Source of the DNA: Cycas panzhihuaensis
Lineage: Eukaryota; Cycadophyta
Length of the DNA stretch: 64,000 nt
Direction: 5' to 3'
Assembly (NCBI GenBank): GCA_023213395.1
Contig: CM041465.1
Span: forward strand, 74,655,741 to 74,719,740
Shown here: positions 52,997-63,256 of the stretch, piece after piece
How the letters are laid out: every line of letters begins with the position of its first letter
Position numbering within the stretch: the stretch's first letter is position 1
Translations under genes and position numbers: made by a program
The notes under the pieces: generated by a model
Told to the model about the DNA's origin: nothing
Seen by the model: only the letters and a program-made list of their open reading frames with translations
The model's database searches: none

Positions 52997-53356
52997 TGTT
53001 GGAGGATAATGTTTAATGTGTATGTGTCCCAATGTATTTAGGGGTAATGCACACATGCAAATAAGTGGTCATTAGGCTATTAGTCAACAAATAAGTGTTA
53101 TGTGGTTGGTTATATTGGACATTTATCCCACATGTAACACAAGTCATACTACTCTCTCCCACCTATAATGTATAAATAAGTGGTTGATGTACAGTAGAGG
53201 ATATCGAGTAAAGATAGAGTCCATTATGATATTATTGTTGGTATGGAGACATTGTGAGGTAATCTCTTTCATTATGAGTTAATGCTATCATATTATGTTC
53301 ATGTTATTTGCTCTATGGTTCTTGTATATTAGATAATCTCTTTGTATATTTCAACC
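52997..53356 (+). repeat. GO2 3' LTR
   Basis: Starts TGTTGGAGGATAATG after ATGGGAAGG and ends TTTCAACC (final A to C). Confidence 0.88.
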
Positions 53357-53806
53357 TCTGATTAAGTAAGAGACAAAGAAGACAAGAAATCAACTATAGG
53401 ATATTACTTCCTTATTGGTTTAGCAACAGTATCCTAGAACAGTAAAAAGCAACCAACTATTGTATTATCATGTACAAATGCCAAATACAAATCAGCAGTA
53501 AGTGCATCCTATGAAACAATATGGCTGAAACAATTGTTTGAAAGATCTGAAATAGAAATAAAATGGTCCAACCACTCTTTATTGTGAAAATCAAAATATA
53601 ATAAAATTAACAAAGAATCCAGTCTTTTATGTCATAACCAAGCATATTGAAGTACATCATCATTTCATCAGAGAAAATGTCCAGAACAAAGAAATAGAGT
53701 TGATACATTGTACAACCAATGAACAAGTTGCAGATATCTTGACCAAACCTCTCAGCAAAGATAAATTTCAATTTCTTAAAGATGAGCTTGGTTTAAAATA
53801 GATAAA
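53357..53806 (+). pseudogene. Copia-C RNase H C-terminal part
   Basis: After TCTGA it resumes as KEDKKSTIGYYFLIGLATVS, then fragments of the conserved ETIWLKQLFE and the EQVADILTKPLSKDKFQF end (near 53725-53775). Broken by frameshifts. Confidence 0.8.
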
Positions 53807-53820
53807 ACATTAAGAGATAA

Positions 53821-54023
53821 TGTTAGAATAATGTTTTATCTAGGATATTAATGTACCTTATGTTGTATAGTTATTGATGAGAGTTATGTGGCAATCCCTC
53901 TTTGTTGTAAGAATGACAAGTGGCTTACATGTAGTAAGCAGTCACTAAATCTCTTTGTACTTATTGAGAGGTTATCTCTCAAATAATCAATGAACTATTC
54001 TCATTTTGCAAATGTTATTTTCA
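53821..54023 (+). repeat. Copia-C 3' LTR
   Basis: Starts TGTTAGAATAATG, ends TTATTTTCA, followed by TTGTT. Confidence 0.88.
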
Positions 54024-54487
54024 TTGTTGGGGTTCGATAAATAGGCCTCTTACATCTTTAGAATTAATTCTAATGTTAATGTGTTGAATTCATTGTTAAC
54101 AATTAGGGGTGTTATTAACCTGATATGTCCTAACCTTCCAATGAACCTATCCCTAATCTCACTTGATGACAATCTACTCCTCTTCTTTAATCTTTGAAAT
54201 TTATGCTCCCTAACCCATCATATCACCTTTTCCTAGCTTGACTCAACTTTCCTATTGTTCAAAGGCTTCTTTGGCGCCATTGGAAGATCCCCTAGCTGTC
54301 AAGGGTTTAGTTAGAATTCACCATTACAACAATAGTTAGGCTCCTTTGTATTTTAGGCATGCACTTACTCTTGGAAAGAATTAGGTTCATTTCTTCACTT
54401 TAAAATTTTAACAACGAAAACAATGTTGATTAATGGATCAACAGACTAGCCATCCCAAGGCTACCCAATTGCTCCACTATCACATGT
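54024..54487. other. Unassigned spacer
   Basis: No gene recognised. Minus-strand coding-like fragments with many stops; bounded by the copia-C and gypsy D insertions. Confidence 0.4.
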
Positions 54488-54492
54488 CATCT

Positions 54493-54791
54493 TGGGAAGC
54501 TTTCAATGTATTATTTATATTGTACTTCACTTTTACTAATGATTGTAATTTCACTTAAGTGACATTTAAGTCTCCCCAGTTAAAGACTAAAGGGGAACTT
54601 CAGTAATGATTTTTTATAAAGTAGATTTTAGGGTTAGAAGGGAGGATAAATAGCTTGCACATTCTATTTTGGTTCATTCATAACAAATTAAAGAATTAAA
54701 TTGTAAACCTTTTGGCTCTTCTTCTTAATTCAAGGGCATAAGATTATTGCCATTTGCTCGTGTGATTTCTAAGAGGAATGGACTTGTATCA
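54493..54791 (+). repeat. Gypsy D 5' LTR
   Basis: Starts TGGGAAGCTTTCAATG, ends TTGTATCA. It is followed by ATTGGGATCAAAGCC (54792 on), a degenerate primer site. It lacks ~50 bp present in the 3' LTR after GCCATT. Confidence 0.83.
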
Positions 54792-54806
54792 ATTGGGATC
54801 AAAGCC

Positions 54807-55832
54807 TTATAACCCTGTACAAACCTATACGAACTTGCATAGAACCCAAAAGTTAATGTTAATGGAAATATTCGAAAGATGCCTCAATATTTCCATCTCA
54901 ACATGAGGAATCCAAGCCTAAAATTAATTTCAGATTCAAAGTCATTTGACCCAAATTTTGGCCAAAAATAGAGGGCATAATTGATTTTCTTCATATATTC
55001 ATTGTGATTTCCACACACGAAATTAAAAACTCAAAGTTTATAGGAAGATTCCTCTCTTCGAGAGCATTTTGTTGATACCAATTTTGACCCTTTTCGGCAT
55101 CTATACAACTCAAAACAAGCAAAAGTCACTCTCAAAACCCTTGAGGCCATTGTAAACAAATCTGACCATATTTTTCTTCTCAGATCTCTAATTCAACTTT
55201 CTTCTACAAATCTTAGATGGCACCAAGGAGATGACCACTTTGAGACCAACTTCATTTTTTAGGATTTTGAAACTTTGATCTATACAAGTGTGTGGAATTG
55301 TATGGCCTATATGGTATGACCTCTAGTGTACCTTAGAATTTTGATCAACTTAAATCCAATGGTCTCCCTTTCAAATTTTCAATGTAAGCATACAATTTAC
55401 TATTAAAAATTCTTCTCTTCCATTTCTTGTCATATTTTTCTTTTAATTTTGCATTAAATGCTAGTCCAAACATTTTCACTCTTATTCTTCTCTCTTTCAT
55501 AGGCCCACTCTCTTAGGGAGGGATAAATTTTCCTCTGATATTTGACATTACTCAGAGATCATTTACCTTGCACCCTAGGTTGAGTTTCTTTTTTTTTTTA
55601 CCTTGAAGACTATAGAAAGTGTCAAAGTTTGTGCCGCTAGGGAAGGTAAACCTAAGAGGCTTTATCATTGCACATTCCTTGGTATCAATCACCAACTACT
55701 TTCCATAAAGAAGAGGCAAACCCATGGATGTGACTCTTGTTATAGCTTCTCTAACCAATCCAACCTTCTGTCTAAGGTCTTAGTGAGCTTTAGTTGTCTT
55801 CTTCCCTCACATAAACAAAACTTTGCATAACC
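54807..55832 (+). other. Gypsy D leader
   Basis: No gene recognised. A 75-codon frame at 55603-55830 has no visible similarity. Confidence 0.5.
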
Positions 55833-57115
55833 ATGGTTCGAGAACAAGGTGATATAGACCACATTCCCTTAGAAGCCACTCTTGAACAACACAAAAGGGT
55901 TAGCCAAATTCCTTTTAATGGGCTACAAAGTCAAAGGGTTGACCAATAGAGGATCCAACAAGGTCTCCTCTAATAGGTCACACAGAACTAGATTGATATG
56001 ATGAACAACATGGCTCAAAACCAACAATGCATGGTCTAGGGATACAAAGATATAATGAGCAATATGATGAACATGTTTCAACATATGATGACTCCTATGA
56101 AAACTGTGCAGACTCAGCTTCCTCTGCCACCACGCTTGGGCTATTCTGCTTGACAGATTTAAGCTAGACACCAAATTCTCTATTCCACATTCTGATTGTG
56201 CTATGGACCTCAAAAAACTTGATGCTTGGTTGCAAACACAAAAGGTATATTTTAAATGCTATACTTACACATGGCAGCAACAGATTTTGGTCATCGATGT
56301 ACACATGGGACAACATGCTCTTCTTTGGTGGCAAACAACAATTCATGCTCGTGCTAATGTGATACCCACCCTAACCACTTAGTGCTACTTAGGATGTCTT
56401 CAAAGATGTTGTTCAAGTCTATTTTTATTTGTTGGGGTACAAGGATGTCATTTTAATATAGTGGTTCCATTTGCAATAGACAACAGTACAATTGATTTAG
56501 CAACACATAGACCTATTTGACAAACTCTTTATTCTATCGAATGTTAGGGATCCTAATGATATACTTAGGGTAGAATTCCTTGGGGGACCTTTTCTATCAC
56601 TCAGGTTAGAGCTAGATCTATGGGATATTAGTTCATTACAATAGGCCTTCAAGAAAGCAATAAAGGCCAAAGCTCACTACCTTCGCAAGCAACCATATAA
56701 GGGAAGCTTCTCGGAATTCTTATGGACTGACTAACACAAGTCTTTCTGGGAGATCTTGAGGAACATGTTAACCCCACATGGGTTATTCTCAACAATAGTA
56801 GTCACAAGGGTCCTTCCAACCTCCTTTCTCTTCAACTTCTTCTTCTAGCTCTTGCAAATCGAAGAAGTATTCTTGACATCACAAAACCTTTACTCATTCT
56901 AATGAAAAATGTCATAAACAACAAAAGGAGTCCAGGGCTCAGGCATTGGTTTATGATGTTCAATCTAAGATTTCTTCTCAACAGAAAATAAATGAGACTT
57001 CAGTGACATTGGTCACCAGTCCCTCTATGCCTAACCCACAACTAACTCTTATGGCTAGCCAGTATAAAACTTCTAACCACAAACCTTTGTTTATCCATAA
57101 CTAACAAGTGAAGGA
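55833..57115 (+). pseudogene. Gypsy D gag
   Basis: The ATG at 55833 starts MVREQGDIDHIPLEATLEQH. The gag domain is in pieces at about 56200-56750, including RVEFLGGPFLSLRLELDL and LRKQPYKGSFSEFLW. No clear zinc knuckle. Multiple stops and frame changes. Confidence 0.65.
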
Positions 57116-57739
57116 CTAGTTGCTTTTATGCATCATGGATAATGGATCCATGAAAAAATTGGTGGCAAATAAACTTGTCACATCCCTCAATCTTCCCACC
57201 CAACCACACCCACATCTTACGATCTAAGTAGAGTGAAAAAAGATGGACTAGTGACCAAAGACTATGGAGCCTTTCATTGACACAGTTACTTGTGATGTCA
57301 CCCCTATGGATTGTGTGTAAATGAAAGACTATGGAGCCTTTCATTGACATAGTTACCTGGATTGTTGTGACATACTTTTGGGCAGACCATTTTAATATGA
57401 TCAACTAGTAGTCTATAACGAATGAGAGAATTCATATCTCTTTACCAAAGATGGTCAAACTTACCAACTCCACTCTTTGTCTCACAGCACCAACAACACT
57501 CTAGACCAGACATTGCCACTAGTCACATGTAAGGAGGCTACTAGATTGGCATCTTGAGCCTCTACTTTTGCTTCACTCATAGTTCGACATGCTGACTCAT
57601 CACATTTTGTGAACTCTTCATAGGCCCACCTTGCACACAAAAAATGTTGGACAAGCACATAGATGTGTTTGAAACTCGTTCCAAATTGCCACCAACTTGT
57701 ATTGTTCAGCACTCCATTAAGTTGTTTCCAAGGTCCCCT
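57116..57739 (+). pseudogene. Gypsy D protease region with 67-bp duplication
   Basis: CIMDNGSMKKLVANKLVTSL (57130-57190) corresponds to the DSGSxHNFVS protease strand, with DNGS at the active site. A 67-bp direct duplication (copies starting ~57257 and ~57324, AAAGACTATGGAGCCTTTCA) interrupts it. Decayed. Confidence 0.6.
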
Positions 57740-58960
57740 TTGCTCAACAGACCCTTATATCAATCCTTTGTGATGAAAATAGCAAAGTTGGAGATGTAGA
57801 TTACATTCCTTCTTGAAAAAAATCACATCTAGCCCTTTCTTTCTCCATGTGGATCACTTGTCCAACTTGTTCCAAGAAAGGATAAGATTTGGAGATTATG
57901 TGTGGATTTCAAGGCTCTAAACAAAATTATGGTGCCAGAGATTAATGACTTGCTCGATCAACTCTAGGGTGCTAGGTACTTCACAAAGATTGATTTAACT
58001 TCTAGGTATCATCAAAAGCAACTTGATGCCATAGATACCTAGGAAATTGCTTTCAAGACCTGATATCATCTATATGAGTGGATGGTCAATATATTTGAAT
58101 TGACAAATGCCCCTACCACTTTTCAGTGACTTGTGAATAAGGTCTTGCGCGCCTTTCTTGACAAACATGTGATTGTGTACTTAGATGGCATCTTCATCTT
58201 TAGTCGCACTTGGCCAAAGCATCTACAACATGTAGATAGTATCTGGACTTTATTGCGAGAACACAAACTATAGGGTCAACTTAAAAAGTGTTCCTTTGGA
58301 AAACCTTCTATCAAGCATTTGGGGTTCATTGTTGACACAGAGGCATTATATGTCAACCCAACAAAGGTGATTGCCATTCATTCTTAACCTACCCCCACTA
58401 CATTGGCCACGTTGTCGAGCTTTCTAAGATCTATAAATGTCTACAAGAAATTCATCTGAGGGTATTCAACCATTGCACAACCCCTTCATGCATGCCCTTA
58501 CCCAAGGCAATGGCAACGTTCTTTTTGTTTGGACTTTGATTCAGTCATAAGCTTTCTAGCAATTAAACGACTCCTTGCATTCTACACATGTTGTAGTCTT
58601 ACCTAACATATAGTTACCTTTCAAGGTTTGAGACTTATGCACCCAAGTATGCTTTGGGTGTCGTGCTTAAGAAAGGAGGACATCTTGTCAGTTTCCATTT
58701 AGAGGCTTTTTCACAAGCCAGGTATAGCAGATACAACAAAGAGTTTTATGCTCTTGTCCAAACACACAACTACTAACACCATTTCATCTTAGGGAAGGAG
58801 ATAAAGGTCCACACAAATCACCAACCGCTATAAAGCCTCCCCTCTCATAGTAAAATCCAAGAGACTCAACACATGAAATGGACCAGTTATTTATAACAAT
58901 TTCACCTTGTAATCAAGTAGAAGAAGGGAACAACTAATAATATGGCAAGGTTCCTTAGTT
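57740..58960 (+). pseudogene. Gypsy D reverse transcriptase and RNase H
   Basis: RT: RLCVDFKALNKIMVPEIND (57895-57950), ARYFTKIDLTSRYHQKQ, ELTNAPTTFQ and the catalytic box VIVYLDGIFIFSRT (58171-58212), where YLDD is YLDG. Connection: FGKPSIKHLGFIVD. RNase H at 58630-58950: FETYAPKYALGVVLKKGGHL, FSQARYSRYNKEFYALV and VHTNHQPL. Many stops (often TAG/TGA from Gln/Arg/Trp codons). Confidence 0.88.
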
Positions 58961-59089
58961 GCCCTCCTGCACATACTTCACTTAGCATGATGGGCACTAC
59001 TTGTTCAGGGTTTATGGAGTGGAAGATCAATAGTACAATGATATTGATTTTTCCAAGACCACCTATTTTACAACATCCAAAATAGATGA

Positions 59090-60345
59090 ACTTGACTCAT
59101 TTGCTAGATTATTGTATATAAGATACCTTGTTATACGAGATGCACTGGTTGTACATTCCACATGCAACACCAGGTTACAACTTATTCAAGAAGCTCATTC
59201 TAGCTTGTATGGCAATCACTTTGGAGTATTGAAAGCACTCCATCATTTGCAACAACACTTTTATTGCCCTCCAATGAACTGGGATGTTGAGCAATATAAC
59301 TAAGGTGGTGCTCTTTACAATCAAAGCAAACCCTCCAATCAATAGATAGGTCTTTATCAATCATTGCCAATGCCTACACATCCTTGGGGGAGTATCTCCA
59401 TGGATTTTTTTAGCAACCTTTCCATGATTCAATGACAATATGATTGTATTTTCGTGGTCGTCTCCCATTTCAATAAGATGGCAGCATTTGTGCCATGCAG
59501 AAAAAGGGGCAATGCCCCCAAGACCACACAACTATTTTTGGGTTTAGTTTGGACTATTAGTTCTGACAGGGATGGTATATTTTTTTAATACATTTTGCAA
59601 TCCTTGTGACAACTTCTTGGATGTACTTTAAACTATTCCATAGCTATTCGCCCCAAGACCAATGAGCAATATAAGGTAGTGAATCGCATGTTCGTTCATA
59701 GCTTACAAATCTATCAATAGCATAGACATTGGGATGAGGCCTTGACTGCTATTCAACATGGCTATAACAAGTTGGTCCATGTCAATACAAGTCATAGTCC
59801 TTTTGAGTTATGCTATAGATTCTAGCCCATAGCCCCTTTTGAGGTGCCAATCACCTTACCCTCTCTATTACAAGGCATGAGGCCACTAAACATGTTAGAG
59901 TTGTATCCTTTACGCAATACTTACAAGAGCAACCTTGCAAGCTCCGGGAAATCTTGCTTCCATATCAAGCCCAGTACAAGACTCAACATGATCAACACAA
60001 AGTTCTACATCATTTCCAGGTGGGCAATAGGAAGTGGTTACACTTGCATAGACAATGCTTCAAAGACCAAAAACCTAATAAGATCACACCTATTCGCTAT
60101 GGTCACAGGAGATCAAACAAATGCATGTGATACATAATATTCCAAATTTTTAGCCACCTCTGTAGACAAAGACTTTACTGGACACCAAGACACGAATTAC
60201 ACAACAAAAATCTACTATTACCTGTTTGGTGGGTAAGAAAGGTAGTCTACCTTCGCAAGCAAGACAGGTTTCCCAAGCCACACTTGACCGTAAGTATCCA
60301 CATCTCAATGTTTGAAGGGAAATTGGGACAATTTCTTCCTAAGAA
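59090..60345 (+). pseudogene. Gypsy D integrase and 3' end
   Basis: Zinc domain remnant at 59185-59280 (HSSLYGNHFGVLKALHHLQQ). In the core, ISMDFFSNLS (59398-59427) keeps the first Asp and SSDRDGIFF (59555-59582) the second. The Glu position in RPKTNEQYKVVNRMF (59650-59695) is Lys. C-terminal remnants include HNLLLPVWWVRKVVYLRKQD near 60200-60270. Inactive. Confidence 0.8.
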
Positions 60346-60354
60346 GGGAGGACT

Positions 60355-60705
60355 TGGTGAGCCTTTAATGTATTATGTATGTTGCACTTCATTTTTAATC
60401 ATGTTTGTAATTTCGCTTAAGTGACATTCAAATCTCCCCAGTTAAAGATTGAAGGAGAATTTTATTAATAATTTTTCATAAAGAAGGCTTTACAGTTGGA
60501 AGGGAAAATAAATAACTTGCACTTTCCATTTTCATTCATTTAGAACATATTAGAGAGTTGTAATATTTTTGGCTCTTCTTCTTAATTCAAGGGTACAGAA
60601 TTACTGCCATTCTCCATTATTTTTCTTTGAATCTCTCATGGATTCTCATAATGTTTGATGCCTTCAATATTTTGTGTGATTTCTAAGTGAAATTGATTCC
60701 TATCA
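60355..60705 (+). repeat. Gypsy D 3' LTR
   Basis: Starts TGGTGAGCCTTTAATG, ends TTCCTATCA, then CATCT. Confidence 0.88.
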
Positions 60706-60710
60706 CATCT

Positions 60711-61199
60711 TCAACTTGGCCTTCGTCTACTTGTAACCTTGTGACTTGTGTCTTCAAATGTCTTCCTTGTCGCACATTAATCTTCATGCACACTACGCAT
60801 ATAGAAACATTAAGGCAAGTATACACATATACTCAAATCTGTAGACAACACTCCACATAACTTGTAATTCCATTAAACGATCATTGAAGTGCAATGATAT
60901 GGGGCTACCTTGCATTGGCTATGCTTGAATACAATGGCACTCACACGAACAATAGTGTATAATGGCCTATTAACACCCAGGTTGGTGACCTAAAATACAA
61001 AAAGGTGCAACCTTTCACAATTTGTCATAGTTACATAATAAATTGTTAACAATCGGTGATGCTTCATTATTCTATACAACTGTACAGACATGGCATGATT
61101 TCTGCTGCAGTCACACATGTTTTCTACCAACCATTCTGTTTTGTACTAACCGTTCCCTTCTAGGCATTCCACCATTCTGACTGTCATTCGCATTCTGTT
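60711..61199. other. Unassigned spacer left of gypsy E2 gag
   Basis: No gene recognised. Direct repeats of GTTCCCTTCTAGGCATTCCA at about 61149-61168 and 61200-61219 lie at the border. Confidence 0.4.
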
Positions 61200-62070
61200 G
61201 TTCCCTTCTAGGCATTCCATCCATTCTCCAAGAGCTTGATTCTATTGTTGCAACCATTCCAGCCACAGCAGCAATTGTTCAATTTCTTACCATTTCCATC
61301 CATTGGAGCCCTCCCTTGGGATGTTCTTGATCGTTCCAACTGCCCAGATGCCAAATTTATCCTATACATCAAACACATAATTGCTGAATCTGAACTTTCA
61401 GCATGTGTGCACTTTCATTGCCAACATTTTCATAAGGACACTCAAACCTTTGATGTTGAAACTCTAGGCAGAACATACACTTGCTAGTTGGTTTTTTTCT
61501 TCTTAGGTGGGTTGTGGGCCACCTTTGCAGAATAAGAGGGACAGAAATACCCCCCTCCACATTCTCAACCCCTGTCTTGGACATTATTTCATCGCTCATT
61601 ACAATAACAATCTCTAGTGTTATCTGTTGTTGCTTCACAAATGGCACACCATCTTTCAACTCCTCCTTTTGCATAATTTTTCTGTGTTTCAGCATTACGA
61701 CCACTGCAGGATTTGTGATCTTCTTCTGGAACCATTGATTTCTTTTGAGCCCTTGGCAAACCCAATTTTATTTTGACTATTTCTGATGACAACACTTCTA
61801 ATTCGGCATTCTTTTCTGTTTTGGCAATGCCATGACATGTGTTTTCTACTCGTAATTCTTGGATTTCTTCTCTCAATAATTGAAACATGTTATTCCTGAC
61901 TTCACACACCTTCTTCATTATTGACGTGAGCCTTGAACTTTAATGCTAAGTTATTAGCCTGGGCAAAACTCTCAATCAGATGCTATCTCAGCAGGTCTTG
62001 TAACTTTGCAAACATCAAGTTGTCTGGGATGACCGTGTTTCCTATCATGTTGGCAGTAATGATACTTATC
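61200..62070 (-). pseudogene. Gypsy E2 gag fragment
   Basis: Minus strand: DNLMFAKLQDLLR, stop, HLIESFAQANNLALKFKAH (62035-61930), then NMFQLLREEIQELRVENTCH. A zinc knuckle WCAICEATTDNTRDC (about 61660-61610) has the His of CX2CX4HX4C replaced by Asp. It is homologous to E1 at 21018-23838. Frameshifts follow, and no pol is recognised. Confidence 0.7.
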
Positions 62071-62199
62071 TTTCATAATCTCTCTGGGATGTGTGGATTA
62101 CTTTCATTACTACACAACTTCTAAAATCTCACCGAAAAAAAATTCTTTTATATTGTTAACTTGCAACCAGCTCAATCAGAATGATATAAAAAAAATTCC

Positions 62200-62480
62200 C
62201 ACTGCATTTGGGCTCATCAACACATCCCTTCAGACACCCATCCAGATTGTCAAGAACCTTTGAGTATGTGGGAATTGCCACTCTGCCATCAAGTTCATCT
62301 CTAAAATTGTTTCATGAAAAATCATTCTGAGGGATGACAACCATTTCCATCATTTAAAGGATAGACAGTGTTCTTGTAGGGATTATTGGGAATGCTAAAT
62401 GAAATAAGAAGCAAGCATAAGCTTGAAAATAACAAGCTGATGCAAATCATTAGTCTTGCATTGGTATCCAGGTCCCATTA
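62200..62480 (+). pseudogene. Inverted partial copy of the DYW/PPR gene tail
   Basis: The plus strand reads AFGLINTSLQTPIQIVKNL, stop, VCGNCHSAIKFISKIVS, stop, KIILRDDNHFHHLKDRQCSC and RDYWEC, then a stop. It matches residues ~186-247 of the gene at 63257-64000. Both internal stops are TGA where the gene has an Arg codon. Similarity continues ~90 bases beyond the DYW codons into the 3' untranslated region (62393-62480 against 63256-63170), so the copy includes non-coding sequence. The catalytic HSE part is absent. The two copies face each other. Confidence 0.88.
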
Positions 62481-63169
62481 CAAGCACAGTGTCTTCAATC
62501 TATCCAAGTTTTCATTCTCATAATAGAAATGTTGCATATACATCACAGTGTCCTCATTCCTTTGTGTACGCATAAGTAATCATCTGTTGTAGAACCCCAA
62601 ACAATGCTTAAATAATCCATCATCCATGTTCAGTAAAGCTCTAATAATATATTCAAGAAGTGAAATGAAGTCATCAGATGTGCACGGTACAACAAGATAC
62701 AAGTAGAAGCCTGTTGCCTAAAATTTAGGACCTCTTGCCTGAAATGCAGGAATTGCCAATTGTTTTGATTCATATATGGGATCATCCCACTAGATGCTCT
62801 ATAAAGATGCTATATCCTATCAATCCATCTGTGATTCATGACTTCAATCTTTGAAAGACTTGTTTGAGAAGTTCCTTTAGCTTTCAAAGCTAAAATTTAG
62901 GGAATCTAATTCATTGAAATAAACAACAATACGGCCCAGACTGACCTGTTGTATTAATCTGGTTTTTCTTTTTTCTTTTTCAATGATGTTTTGAAAAGCA
63001 ATGAATGTGCATACTGGATTCTGAATCCAAGTCTACGTAAATTAATCTTCTGTTCTAACCACAAGACCCCAGCCCCATCAACCTACAGTTCATGACTGAA
63101 CATATGGTATTATTTCATGCAACAGTTTCTCCAGTCTAGAGCCAAGAACCAAAAAACAATCTCCAAATG
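62481..63169. other. Spacer between inverted DYW tails
   Basis: No gene or RNA gene found; ordinary A/T-rich intergenic sequence. The segment nearest 63170 would be 3' untranslated sequence of the PPR gene. Confidence 0.5.
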
Positions 63170-63256
63170 CTACATCTTACCAGATGTATGCAAGACTGAT
63201 GATTTGTATCAACTTCTTGTCTGCAAACTTATGCTTATTTCTTCTTTCATTTGGCA

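Larger units (their letters stand above)
49185..53356 (+). mobile_element. GO2: gag-only LTR retrotransposon carrying cellular gene fragments
   Basis: 4,172 bp with LTRs of 362 and 360 bp, Met-type primer site, GO1-like gag and a GO1-like C-terminal tail, but no enzymes. Flanks TCCAA and TCTGA both derive from TCCGA by opposite-strand CpG decay, and copia-C RNase H reads on across it. Between primer site and gag it holds antisense fragments of a terpene synthase and a HECT ubiquitin ligase. That leader is ~0.8 kb longer than GO1's, consistent with acquired sequence. Confidence 0.88.
47037..54023 (+). mobile_element. Copia-C: internally deleted Ty1/copia element carrying GO2
   Basis: LTRs of 202 and 203 bp (47037-47238, 53821-54023) with flanks TTGTC and TTGTT (one transition). 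The Met-type primer site TGGTATTAGAGTAGGA starts at 47240. Gag is followed almost directly by the end of RT, so protease, integrase and most of RT are missing. GO2 sits within its RNase H. About 2.8 kb of copia-C remain without GO2. Confidence 0.88.
54493..60705 (+). mobile_element. Gypsy D: full-length Ty3/gypsy element
   Basis: 6.2 kb with perfect CATCT duplications (54488-54492, 60706-60710). LTRs are 54493-54791 (299 bp, with an internal deletion of ~50 bp) and 60355-60705 (351 bp). The domain order gag, protease, RT, RNase H, integrase and an AAGAAGGGAGGAC polypurine tract are readable. All coding is broken. Confidence 0.9.

Noticed and set aside
62481-63169. Further PPR exons between the two DYW tails
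   Set aside because: No PPR-like residues on either strand; similarity between the copies ends at about 62480 and 63170.
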